Below, piece after piece: positions 36,244 through 44,371 of a stretch of 44,804 bases of DNA; positions within the stretch are counted from its first letter, which is position 1; every line of letters starts with the position of its first letter. The stretch is from contig DJVH01000047.1 of assembly GCA_002440825.1 (NCBI GenBank), positions 1 through 44,804 of the forward strand, in the 5' to 3' direction. The notes beneath the pieces were generated by a model. That model saw nothing but the letters and a program-made list of their open reading frames with translations, was not told where the DNA came from and did no database searches. The position numbers and the translations under genes were made by a program. The stretch comes from Bacteriovoracaceae bacterium UBA6261 (GTDB lineage Bacteria; Bdellovibrionota; Bacteriovoracia; Bacteriovoracales; Bacteriovoracaceae).

Positions 36244-36879
36244 ATGAATATAAGCAAAGTGAAAATTCTCTTCCTCCTTGGCAACCTCGTGCCGTTTTTT
36301 CAATTGCTGATTTTCATCCTCGGCCTTCTGCAGATGAATTCTGCAGGAGAGATCATCGCGTTTATCATTCTCTATATTTATCTTCTTCCGCCACTTCTTT
36401 TCAGAACACTTCATCTCTTTTACACCTTTGAACCTGGCGGTTATCGATTATCCGACAAAGAACTTTTGATCTGGTGGTACGGGGCCCAGTTGCAATTGCT
36501 GTTTGCACGATTGCCTTTTCTTGAAGAGCTTCTAAGGATTCCTCCTTTTCTGTATTCCGCATGGCTCAGGCTTTGGGGAGCAAAAATCGGCAAGCTTGTT
36601 TACTGGTCTCCACGAATTGAAATTCTGGATAGGAATTTAATCGAAATCGGTGACAGAACAGTAGTAGGTTATGGCGCTAAATTTTCATCACATCTCATCA
36701 ACAAAGAAAAAATCTTTCTCGCAAAGATTACAATCGGTGCTGATGCTTTAATCGGCGGCGATTCGAAAATTGCACCTGGTTGTGAAATAGCAGAACATGC
36801 TATCGTGCCTGCTTTATCTGTCCTGATGCCTATGACGATTTTTAAGTCAGCCTCAAACAATACTTCACAAGATAGATAA
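36244..36879 (+). CDS. left-handed beta-helix acyltransferase with membrane segment
   Basis: Two hydrophobic segments (about 7-28 and 35-58) precede a hexapeptide-repeat domain from about residue 112 onward (LIEIGDRTVVGYGAKF, ITIGADALIGGDSKIAPG, AEHAIVPALSV). Such enzymes transfer acyl groups from CoA or ACP; the membrane anchor points to a lipid acceptor. Total length is 211 aa, with rather few repeats. A putative catalytic His is present in the SSHLI segment. Its last 38 bases overlap antisense with the desaturase C gene. Family call is good, substrate unknown. Confidence 0.8.
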   Translation: MNISKVKILFLLGNLVPFFQLLIFILGLLQMNSAGEIIAFIILYIYLLPPLLFRTLHLFYTFEPGGYRLSDKELLIWWYGAQLQLLFARLPFLEELLRIPPFLYSAWLRLWGAKIGKLVYWSPRIEILDRNLIEIGDRTVVGYGAKFSSHLINKEKIFLAKITIGADALIGGDSKIAPGCEIAEHAIVPALSVLMPMTIFKSASNNTSQDR

Positions 36880-37663
36880 AAAAAGAACCACTGCTGAATT
36901 CTTTTTTCTTTTTAGATTGCACATATTTTTCGTGATAGGCGGGCAATTCCTCCCAATGAAGATGAGGATTGAGATGATGAGCTGTGTGATAGCCATTATT
37001 GCAAAAAAACCAGTTTTCAAAACCATTGATAAAATCACGGGAGTGATTGATTTCATCTTGCAGATCGCACTGATCGTGATTCAGAAGATTGGATGTCAGT
37101 AAAAGCGATAAGCCGAGAAACCACGCGGGAAGAATTAAAAAAAGAAAAACTTTCCAGTTCACCAAAAGCGCAAGAGCACTAAACGCGTAGAGCACAATCT
37201 TTTCATTTCTCAAAGCACGGCGGTGGTGTTCAGTTTTCACCAGTTGCTCGCGGTTTTTAGTCATGACCTTTGTTGCATTCACCAGGTAGCTCACAATGCG
37301 GGCAAACCCTTTTCCTCTGGCATTCGTTTCATAATGGCTCCAGTCCTCATGCGAAGGATAGTGCAGATGATGATTGAAATGATGGACCAAATGAAGTCTG
37401 GTGGAAGGTGCGCCAATGCACATAGAAATGATGAGATTCAACATCTCATTCCATTGACTGCTTTTGAAAATGTGATGGTGGCGGTGGTTGTGATTGATTA
37501 AAGTGCAATCGACGACAAAAAAAGTGAGTGAAAAAAAAGCCAGAAGAGTAAATTCCCAGGAGTAATAGTTCCAGGGGATGGCCAGAAGAATAAGAAGCGC
37601 ACCGAAAGTTAAGCCCACAAGGGCCAGACTTCGCCAGTCACTTTTTCTTCTGACTACTGACAT
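36842..37663 (-). CDS. membrane fatty acid desaturase/hydroxylase family protein (copy C)
   Basis: A 273-aa membrane diiron enzyme with the complete histidine set: H58-N-H-R-H62, H91-L-V-H-H95 and H226-T-A-H-H230. Extra histidines crowd the first box (NHNHRHHH). Hydrophobic stretches lie at about 12-30, 37-56 and 155-195. It is distinct from copies A and B. The ATG abuts the stop of the upstream small membrane protein gene with no gap, so they are translated together. Its 3' end overlaps the convergent acyltransferase gene. Confidence 0.9.
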   Translation of the reverse strand: MSVVRRKSDWRSLALVGLTFGALLILLAIPWNYYSWEFTLLAFFSLTFFVVDCTLINHNHRHHHIFKSSQWNEMLNLIISMCIGAPSTRLHLVHHFNHHLHYPSHEDWSHYETNARGKGFARIVSYLVNATKVMTKNREQLVKTEHHRRALRNEKIVLYAFSALALLVNWKVFLFLILPAWFLGLSLLLTSNLLNHDQCDLQDEINHSRDFINGFENWFFCNNGYHTAHHLNPHLHWEELPAYHEKYVQSKKKKEFSSGSFFIYLVKYCLRLT

Positions 37664-38083
37664 CTATAATCGCAGCGCTGCCATCGTCAGCGTAAAGAGA
37701 CTTAGTAAAATATTAAAAGAAATATTTCCCATACTACGTTTGAAGTTCAATTGATAAGCATCATCGAGCGTTTTCTTCAGTAGAATTCGCAGTACCGCGC
37801 GGGCGAAAAAAAGAACAGAAAAAATAAAAAGAGTGCAAGCTTGTAGTCTGCGGTCAGGCCAGATGAGCGCCTGGGATGCAAGGGCCGCCACAGTCCAGGC
37901 CAGTAGCCCCAAAAATTTGACAGAAACTTCATAGCGAGGCTCGTAGGATTCAGGAATGTTCAAGGCATAAACTTTTTTTCCAAAAAGCTGTATCCAGGAT
38001 TTAGGTCCCAGGACAAAAGCACCGGCAACTGCGTGGTAGGCGCAGATAAGCACAAGCAATAAAGTGGTTACGTTCTCGATCAT
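37664..38083 (-). CDS. small four-helix membrane protein of unknown function
   Basis: This 139-aa protein has about four hydrophobic helices (near 5-22, 48-66, 75-92 and 115-135 counted from the ATG at 38083). No family is recognised. An in-frame TTG at 38101 would add six residues; neither start has a clear ribosome binding site. Because it directly precedes desaturase C with zero spacing, a partner or accessory role for that enzyme, such as electron delivery or stability, is plausible but inferred. Confidence 0.65.
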   Translation of the reverse strand: MIENVTTLLLVLICAYHAVAGAFVLGPKSWIQLFGKKVYALNIPESYEPRYEVSVKFLGLLAWTVAALASQALIWPDRRLQACTLFIFSVLFFARAVLRILLKKTLDDAYQLNFKRSMGNISFNILLSLFTLTMAALRL

Positions 38084-38204
38084 GAATTTATTGTAGGACA
38101 AAAAGTCTGGTGGAACAAATGGTCGAAAAAAAGATCTTAGTTGAGTAAACTTCTAAGGATAGAATTGCCGAAAGAAAATGGTGCGAATATTCATTCCCTT
38201 CACG

Positions 38205-38210
38205 TATACT
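38205..38210 (+). promoter_or_regulatory. candidate -10 element before the AurF-like gene
   Basis: TATACT at 38205-38210 matches five of six bases of the sigma-70 -10 consensus and lies 31 bases before the ATG, inside a 140-base divergent gap. No good -35 is found at 16-18 bases upstream, so the call is weak. Confidence 0.3.
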
Positions 38211-38241
38211 AATTTCGTCTAGCGAGGGACGAACAGGTCAA

Positions 38242-39135
38242 ATGAGACAGACGATTTATTCAACCTATTTACATCATCAGGAAAACTTCCGGGATAAGTG
38301 GCACGAATTTATGTCGGGCCCTATGCATTTTGATTCGGCCCATTTCGTTCCAGAACTCACTCCTTTGTTTGGAACTGATGAATATAATTCTCTCACTCCT
38401 GAACAACGTCACAAACTTTTTTTTGAATACTTGAAATTAGTGGGCGAAGCCCTGGTTTTATTCGAACAGATCCTTGTTTATGGTGTGCGATTTCTTGAGC
38501 AGGACTTTAAAAAGATTTCTCCTGAAGCGAGTGCCTCTCTCAAACAATTTGCCTTTGAAGAATTATATCATTCTCAGGGATTCAGGCATTTTCTGCATTC
38601 AAATTCTGTTTTCAACTGGGATCATCAAAAAATTTATGCCGATTCCCGGCGTTTGAAAAATTCAATCGCCTGGATCGTAAAAAAAGCTCCGGCCTGTGTT
38701 TTTCTTCCAGGAGCAAAACTGGAAGCTTTTACCTTAAGCTATTACCGGATGATTAAAAAATATTATCCTGACAACAGACAAAATTCCTGGATTCATCTGA
38801 ATCATATCCATCAGGTTGATGAATCTTTTCATTTGCCTCTTGAATTTGACCTGCATGATTCGATTTTTGATAAGGCCGGTCCATTGAAAACATTTTTCGG
38901 GACCATCGGTTTTGTCTTGATCATGCAAATAGCTCTCATCATTGGTTCTTATAAAGTGATCCATTATGCCTTTCCAGAATACTCCTTCATAAAAAAAATC
39001 CGTTGGATGATGAAGATGGCGAGATGGGCAGTGCGCACAACTCCTGCTTATCAGGAAGCCCGGGCGATGACGAAATCTCAGTTCGAAAAGAAAAAACCTA
39101 AATGGGGCAAAGTTCTATCTTTTATATACTGGTGA
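38242..39135 (+). CDS. AurF-like diiron oxygenase with C-terminal membrane segment
   Basis: AurF-type enzymes use a diiron centre to oxidise amines to hydroxylamine or nitro groups; relatives act on other substrates. All seven metal ligands can be placed: E75, E107-x2-H110 (FEELYH), E161, H190-x3-E194-x2-H197 (HQVDESFH). The spacing closely follows AurF (E101, E136, H139, E196, H223, E227, H230). The protein is 297 aa, with a hydrophobic helix at about 218-240 that soluble AurF lacks. It is followed after 16 bases by the second secreted paralogue. Substrate is unknown. Confidence 0.85.
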   Translation: MRQTIYSTYLHHQENFRDKWHEFMSGPMHFDSAHFVPELTPLFGTDEYNSLTPEQRHKLFFEYLKLVGEALVLFEQILVYGVRFLEQDFKKISPEASASLKQFAFEELYHSQGFRHFLHSNSVFNWDHQKIYADSRRLKNSIAWIVKKAPACVFLPGAKLEAFTLSYYRMIKKYYPDNRQNSWIHLNHIHQVDESFHLPLEFDLHDSIFDKAGPLKTFFGTIGFVLIMQIALIIGSYKVIHYAFPEYSFIKKIRWMMKMARWAVRTTPAYQEARAMTKSQFEKKKPKWGKVLSFIYW

Positions 39136-39151
39136 AAATCTTGGAGGAATC

Positions 39152-40609
39152 ATGAAGAGCCTTGTCTTTTGTCTGTTGCTGGTGAGTACTTCTCTTGTAA
39201 GCGCAAAGGAGATTGTTGTCGTCAATCCTGGCAGCTATGAATGGAGTTCAGATAAAGTTTTCACCTGGGAAAAAGAAAAAGCAGGGGAGAGAGCAAAGAG
39301 AAGAATTGCATCCAATCAAGAAATCACTGATGATCTGATGAGCAAGGAATTAAAAAATTTCCGTGAGAAATATCTTGCGGCCAAAACTCCTGAAGATCTT
39401 GAAAAGCTCCTGGTCGAGCTCGATTCACATTACGATTCTTTTCCCCAGGATCTGAAATACTTTGCGGCGCTGGTCACTCCAATGCGCGCATTAAGAGCCT
39501 TCACCTATAAAATGTATCCGCTGGTCACAAAAGAAAAATTATCACATTCGATTGTTCTTTCCAGCGTTCTCAACTTTGCATCAATGATGAAAATCAATGT
39601 GCCTACTGAACAGTGGATGGCCGGGTTCAGATACACCAGTGAACCATTGCTCGTCGAAGATGATGCCAATCGATTTTATACGACTGAGGATGTTCAGAAT
39701 TTTATAGGCAAAGTCATGTATCCGGAACTTTTGAAAGCGGCAACAAGAATTAAGGCCCTCAATTTTTCCGAAAATAGAATCGTCTGGGATAACAAGCTTC
39801 TTTATGGAACAGCATCCTTCCAGGATGGCTTTAAACGTTACAATACTCTGGGAGAGGCAGAAAGAATCGCAACTCTTTCTTCACTTCATAATGCACTTGC
39901 CGGAGCTGCAAGATTCCAGGCCTATAACGTAGCTGAACTGGTCAGTTTCTCAAAAGAAATCGCAAGTCTCTATGGCTATGACTCATTTTTGTCAGAAGTT
40001 GACGGCGTGACAGCAAAGAAAGTTCACGACGTTTTGATGAAATCAAAATATAAAAATCTTTTTACCTTGAGAACAAACGGCGAACAAAATATGAAGGTGG
40101 CGTTCAAGCATCTTAAAGAAGGAAGCCGTCTTGCCGTTGTGGCCTGGCAGGAGTTAAAAGATAGACCGGCAGCGGATACTGACCTTTTCAATCCGAATTA
40201 TTTTGATGGATTCTTCAACCGCATAGATCGCGGTGCTGAGAACGTTGAAAAAATGATGAATGGAAAAACACTGGTGCGTTCAGATATTACTGGAGAAGTT
40301 GTCGCTGTCGATTTCCCTTCTTTTTATCTTAACCCGGTACGCGATTTGAAATCTCTTGCACCAGTGAACTTTGAAGGTGGAGAAAAACAAATCACAAAAT
40401 CAATTGCCGGGACTGATGGAAAACAAAAAACAGTCAAATTCAGAAATTATTTTTACGGTCGCTCAGTTGGCTGGGATTTGAAATCTTATTCGTCCATCTT
40501 CCCTGAACTGAAAAAAGGGGAAGACGTTTCGAAAGCAGTGCGAATCATCAATCAATCTAACGGCGCTTATCATGCTGCCGATCACTTCAATGTATTCATG
40601 CTTTACTGA
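39152..40609 (+). CDS. secreted protein of unknown function, paralogue 2
   Basis: A signal peptide (about 1-18, cut after VSA) precedes a 467-residue mature protein with no recognised domain. It matches the product at 28470-29999 along most of its length (TPMRALR, WDNKLLYG, LYGYDSFLSEVDGV, SFYLNPVRDLK). AGGAATC lies before the ATG. The 16-base gap from the AurF-like gene places it in the same transcript. A terminator follows. Periplasmic binding or carrier function for the locus product is one hypothesis. Confidence 0.75.
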   Translation: MKSLVFCLLLVSTSLVSAKEIVVVNPGSYEWSSDKVFTWEKEKAGERAKRRIASNQEITDDLMSKELKNFREKYLAAKTPEDLEKLLVELDSHYDSFPQDLKYFAALVTPMRALRAFTYKMYPLVTKEKLSHSIVLSSVLNFASMMKINVPTEQWMAGFRYTSEPLLVEDDANRFYTTEDVQNFIGKVMYPELLKAATRIKALNFSENRIVWDNKLLYGTASFQDGFKRYNTLGEAERIATLSSLHNALAGAARFQAYNVAELVSFSKEIASLYGYDSFLSEVDGVTAKKVHDVLMKSKYKNLFTLRTNGEQNMKVAFKHLKEGSRLAVVAWQELKDRPAADTDLFNPNYFDGFFNRIDRGAENVEKMMNGKTLVRSDITGEVVAVDFPSFYLNPVRDLKSLAPVNFEGGEKQITKSIAGTDGKQKTVKFRNYFYGRSVGWDLKSYSSIFPELKKGEDVSKAVRIINQSNGAYHAADHFNVFMLY

Positions 40610-40621
40610 ATGATAATTTAA

Positions 40622-40650
40622 GGCGTCGCTTAAGCGGCGCCCTTATTTTT
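40622..40650 (+). terminator. intrinsic terminator after secreted paralogue 2
   Basis: GGCGTCGC (40622-40629) pairs with GCGGCGCC (40634-40641), with one wobble, around a TTAA loop, and a T-rich run follows at 40643-40650. It sits 12 bases after the plus-strand stop and overlaps the end of the convergent metalloprotease gene. Confidence 0.88.
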
Positions 40651-41382
40651 CATTTTTATTTTTAAAGTCGCCACAATGAAAAAAAAGCCGAGGGCCATTT
40701 GAAAAAGAAATGATCCTGGTGAATTTTTACTGACGTCTTCAACTGAAGCACATGAGACAGGCGGGCGATTGGGATACAGGTAGGAAACAGCATCGGCATC
40801 ATCTTTTGTCAGATGAGTCTGCATTTTCCCCGAAGCTGAGTAATACATCAGCGCAGTATCATCTTCTGAGTGACCGATGCCGATCGCATGGCCGATTTCG
40901 TGAGCAATGATGGCTATCTGTTCATCCTGATCTTTTAAACCGAAAGTCGGTGCGCCTACATTGTTAATCAATACAGCTGCTTTATTTGGATTGGAAGCGC
41001 GGATATTGGCAAAGGCATGAATATAAGGATTGGTAAAAATAGTATTATTTGGCGAGCAAGAGATGATGATGGAGTTTGTATCGGCCATGGCAATGACCTG
41101 GTCGAGTGTTGTCACATTGGTAATGGCGAGTCCGGTCTTAATTGTTCCGACTTTTAATTTCAATCGCGAGGAAGGAACAGTATTCCAGAATCTACTGATT
41201 CCTTTTTCAACGTAATCTTTCAAAATAGCAGGTGTGAGATTGATGTTAGCACAACTGACGTCCGAGACATTGATCGTGACTTCATCAACTGGAAAATGAG
41301 TGAAAGCTTGATTCTGTAAAGTGAATGAATACGTTTTGTCTGAAAGAAGAATAAGTAGAAATGCCGTTGTTAATTTGAACAT
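40630..41382 (-). CDS. matrixin-like zinc metalloprotease with C-terminal anchor
   Basis: This is a metzincin-type protease. The zinc motif H161-E-I-G-H-A-I-G-I-G-H171 matches HExxHxxGxxH, and M179 in ALMYYS is the Met-turn. A signal peptide covers about residues 1-19. A hydrophobic helix at about 224-241 followed by a basic tail (KIKMKNKG) indicates membrane anchoring, an unusual end for this small protease. The ATG at 41382 has AGGGAG at ideal distance; upstream in-frame ATGs lie inside the preceding gene. It starts seven bases after that gene's stop. Confidence 0.88.
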   Translation of the reverse strand: MFKLTTAFLLILLSDKTYSFTLQNQAFTHFPVDEVTINVSDVSCANINLTPAILKDYVEKGISRFWNTVPSSRLKLKVGTIKTGLAITNVTTLDQVIAMADTNSIIISCSPNNTIFTNPYIHAFANIRASNPNKAAVLINNVGAPTFGLKDQDEQIAIIAHEIGHAIGIGHSEDDTALMYYSASGKMQTHLTKDDADAVSYLYPNRPPVSCASVEDVSKNSPGSFLFQMALGFFFIVATLKIKMKNKGAA

Positions 41383-41389
41383 AACTCCC

Positions 41390-41992
41390 TCAGAGATGGT
41401 AATGAATTGACAGAGTAAACCCCAATGTTCTCTTGTCTGAAGAAAACAATTGATAAATATTCCAGTCATTGCGGACCGAAAAATTTTCAGTAAATGAGTA
41501 CTCTTGTCCGATGTCTATCGTTGTGTCGTAAGATTCAGATGCATCTTTTGGCAAATAATAAGGAGAAGTAGAAGTTCCGTTGTTCAGGTAAACGACACCG
41601 CCATCTCCTGAAAGTGTTGTTCGTAAAAAACTGAGCCCCGAGCGAAGCATATACTTGTCAGTGAATGCGTGGCCTCCGATAAGGGCCAGACGAGTAACCC
41701 TTTTTGTATAGTTGTTAGCCGTTTTAAAATAAGGAATGAAATTAAATTCAGGGAGAAAAGCCCAATTTTCGTTGAAAAATCTCGCATTGATAATAAAACT
41801 TGGCGTTACACCGACGACATCTTTTGAATCTTTTGTATTTCTAATTGTAGAAAAGGGAGAATTATTGAAAACCCCTACGCCAAATTGAGCATGTTTTAAA
41901 TGTTCCTGACTCCATTCTTTAATGGAAGAAGCCTGTATCGGTGCACTTAATACCAGAGCAATAAAGAACACAATTGCAAAAATTTGTTTCAT
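41390..41992 (-). CDS. small outer-membrane beta-barrel-like protein
   Basis: A signal peptide (about 1-22, cut near IQASS) is followed by alternating amphipathic strands (FGVGVFNNS, PSFIINARFF, ALIGGHAFTDKYMLRSGLSF), ending in LGFTLSIHYHL. The 200-aa size suits an eight-strand barrel of the OmpW/OmpA-like class. No specific family is recognised. It lies seven bases upstream of the metalloprotease gene on the same strand, so the pair is likely co-transcribed. Confidence 0.7.
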   Translation of the reverse strand: MKQIFAIVFFIALVLSAPIQASSIKEWSQEHLKHAQFGVGVFNNSPFSTIRNTKDSKDVVGVTPSFIINARFFNENWAFLPEFNFIPYFKTANNYTKRVTRLALIGGHAFTDKYMLRSGLSFLRTTLSGDGGVVYLNNGTSTSPYYLPKDASESYDTTIDIGQEYSFTENFSVRNDWNIYQLFSSDKRTLGFTLSIHYHL

Positions 41993-42057
41993 TACTCAAT
42001 AGTATTAGTGGTCAATAAACATTGTCTACAGAATTTAATTAGTGTTACGATTTAGTG

Positions 42058-43047
42058 ATGATAAAAAAAATTCTGTTTTCATTTTTACTGTTGGGATTCA
42101 GTGAAGCGCACTCACAATTAATATGGACCAAATCTCCAGCCAGAGAGCGCGATCAAAATCTGGAAGAAATTATCAGTCGTTCATTAGGTGAGACGTACAA
42201 TGAAATTTCTGTTTCAGAAAGAAGCAATCTCTACAACTTTATCAAATCAGTTAATCCACAGATCTCCGATTTCAATCACATCAAGACCAATCAATATGTG
42301 TATCTTGAATTTCCGGCATGGCTAAAAGCCAAGCTGAAGAACAAGGAAATTCCGAAAACTGTTGTTGCTGCTCCTCCTGTTCAAGAAACAAAGGTCGAAC
42401 AAACTGTAGCTGAAGATGAAAGCTGGTTAAAAAAATATTCACCTCAAGTCGGAATCGGTCTCAATAGCTCTTTTGTTGATGAATTTAAAGGGGAGAGAAG
42501 ATTTGAAACCATTAAAAGTGATGCGATTCAACTGCGGAGCCGGGGTGAATTTTATCTGGATGAAATGAAACAATGGCTTTATATTCCGCAGTTGGGATTG
42601 GCGAAAGCAAGTCAGACGATCAATTTACCTGTTGAGATTGAGCTTAAAAATTCATTCATTTATTTCAAAGAAAATAATTGGAATGCCTATCCTCTGGCCA
42701 GCGTGACTTTTAATAAAAATTCTCACTTGTATGTTTTAAACAGTCTCAATATCGGCAGGAGTGACGATTATTACTCTACCGTGAGTGTCGGCGGTATTTA
42801 TATGCCTGTCTTTTTTGAAAAGAACTGGACGATTGCCGGAACTCTCAATTATACGCCTTACTATCATATGAACAGGCAGGAAGTTTCAGATAAATCTGTC
42901 AGTGGCCCCGGAGTCTTCGTGGGCTTGGGGACTATGATTTTTGAAAAATTTAATCTGGAAATATCATCAACGTATTTCAAACTTAAAAATGATGAATTAA
43001 CCCTTAAACGCTCTGAGATTTTAACCTCGCTTCTTTATAAATTTTAA
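42058..43047 (+). CDS. secreted LysM-like and beta-barrel protein
   Basis: A signal peptide (about 1-19, cut near AHSQ) precedes a short domain (about 35-90) whose pattern, VNPQISDFNHIKTNQYVYLE, resembles the second half of LysM, a peptidoglycan-binding fold. From about residue 125 to the end the protein alternates in beta-strand fashion and finishes in LLYKF, with a terminal Phe typical of outer-membrane barrels. It may link the cell wall to the outer membrane. The ATG at 42058 is preferred to a GTG directly before it. Its stop overlaps the next start (TAATG). Confidence 0.65.
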   Translation: MIKKILFSFLLLGFSEAHSQLIWTKSPARERDQNLEEIISRSLGETYNEISVSERSNLYNFIKSVNPQISDFNHIKTNQYVYLEFPAWLKAKLKNKEIPKTVVAAPPVQETKVEQTVAEDESWLKKYSPQVGIGLNSSFVDEFKGERRFETIKSDAIQLRSRGEFYLDEMKQWLYIPQLGLAKASQTINLPVEIELKNSFIYFKENNWNAYPLASVTFNKNSHLYVLNSLNIGRSDDYYSTVSVGGIYMPVFFEKNWTIAGTLNYTPYYHMNRQEVSDKSVSGPGVFVGLGTMIFEKFNLEISSTYFKLKNDELTLKRSEILTSLLYKF

Positions 43048-43859
43048 TGATGATAGCTGAACTAATTTTTAAAATTGTTATTGAAAATTCAGTCTATGCG
43101 AAAGGGGCTTTCAGAGAGCCGCGCCCATCAGAGATCGTCCAGCGTTTCGGCAAATGTAAAATGGCAAATGAATTGCCTGACACCATTGATCTCTACAGCT
43201 GGAATATGCTGACCGGTTTGAAAAAAGACTGGTTAAAAGGTTTTAAAGACTATTCATCAAAAACCAATCTCTTTTTACTTCAGGAAACTTTCTTCAATGA
43301 AGCACAGAAAAAAAATTTCAATGATTCTCTCTTTTGCTGGACGGCTGGAAATGCTCATGTCCATATAAAGACAAACGTACCTTCAGGGGTGGCCACCGGG
43401 GCTTTCGCAAAACCTCTTAAAACAGAAGTCACATACTCTAAATACTATGAACCTGTTATGTGGGTCCGCCAGGCAACGCTGTATAGCTGGTTTAAAATCA
43501 AAAAATCCCAAAAGCCGCTTCTGGTCGTGAATGTCCATGCCATTAACTTCGTTCCGGATTATATGTATTTCGAGCAGATTGCAAATATTGAAAAAAAAAT
43601 CAGAAAGCATAACGGGCCTGTGATCATCGCCGGTGATTTCAATACATTTTCTCTTTCTAAAACTAAATTTGTGAATCTGCTTGTGAAGAAACACAAGTTG
43701 AAGGAAGTTGAATTTTTAAATGATAAAAGGAAAAAGTTCAGGGCCTTTCCATTGGATCATATTTACGTCCGGGGTTTCAACATAGTTGAAAGTCAGGTTG
43801 AAGATTCCTCTTTAAGTTCAGACCATAATGCACTCTGGACAAGGTTGAAGCTTCAGTGA
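43047..43859 (+). CDS. endonuclease/exonuclease/phosphatase-fold enzyme
   Basis: This fold includes DNases, inositol phosphatases and neutral sphingomyelinases. The catalytic set is visible: N53 in YSWNML, Q79-E80, H164 in VNVHAINF, D197 and N199 in AGDFNT, D237-H238 in PLDHIYV, and D259-H260 in SSDHNALW. The hydrophobic N-terminus (about 1-18, VYAKG) may be a signal peptide, which would put it outside the cytoplasm. Length is 270 aa. It begins at the stop of the previous gene, and the next gene overlaps its end by four bases. Confidence 0.87.
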   Translation: MMIAELIFKIVIENSVYAKGAFREPRPSEIVQRFGKCKMANELPDTIDLYSWNMLTGLKKDWLKGFKDYSSKTNLFLLQETFFNEAQKKNFNDSLFCWTAGNAHVHIKTNVPSGVATGAFAKPLKTEVTYSKYYEPVMWVRQATLYSWFKIKKSQKPLLVVNVHAINFVPDYMYFEQIANIEKKIRKHNGPVIIAGDFNTFSLSKTKFVNLLVKKHKLKEVEFLNDKRKKFRAFPLDHIYVRGFNIVESQVEDSSLSSDHNALWTRLKLQ

Positions 43860-44371
43860 GCCAGGAAATAAAAAATAAAGAACTTGAGAAAATTCAAAAG
43901 AAAATCAAGCAATACAATACGCCTAAAGGAAAAAAAATTCTTCAAAAGGATATTCAGAAGAATGGCTCAGGTCTTTATGACGAAATAAAAGAATATAACG
44001 AAGATAAAGAATCTTTCCAGATAATGTTCAAGCATGCTGATAAGTTGATCATAAAAAATGAGAAAGATAATCTTTACCAGTTTAAAAGTTTTGAAGCGTT
44101 GAAAAAAGAGGCAGAGAAGAGTCACAAAATCTGGATCAAAGAAACCAATTACGGAAAAAGTTTTCAGGTGCAGAAAACAAATGTGCTTCAAACTTCAACT
44201 TCAGTTGAGACTACAGGAATTGAAACGCCCGTGCCGGCTTCACAAAAAACAATCGGGATAACAGATACGAAAGCGAGCCCGCTTTTGGTAAAAGATAAGA
44301 AAGCTTTGGGTTTTGTAATTATTGTTCCTTTGCTTATAGTTGGTATCATCGTTTGGAAAATAAGAAAATAA
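43856..44371 (+). CDS. tail-anchored membrane protein of unknown function
   Basis: This 171-aa protein is strongly charged and Lys/Glu-rich over residues 1-105, has a Thr/Pro-rich linker (about 105-145), and ends in one membrane helix (about 149-167, GFVIIVPLLIVGIIVW) with a basic tail. There is no signal peptide, so the bulk is likely cytoplasmic. It starts with GTG, overlapping the previous stop by four bases. No family is recognised. Confidence 0.65.
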   Translation: MSQEIKNKELEKIQKKIKQYNTPKGKKILQKDIQKNGSGLYDEIKEYNEDKESFQIMFKHADKLIIKNEKDNLYQFKSFEALKKEAEKSHKIWIKETNYGKSFQVQKTNVLQTSTSVETTGIETPVPASQKTIGITDTKASPLLVKDKKALGFVIIVPLLIVGIIVWKIRK

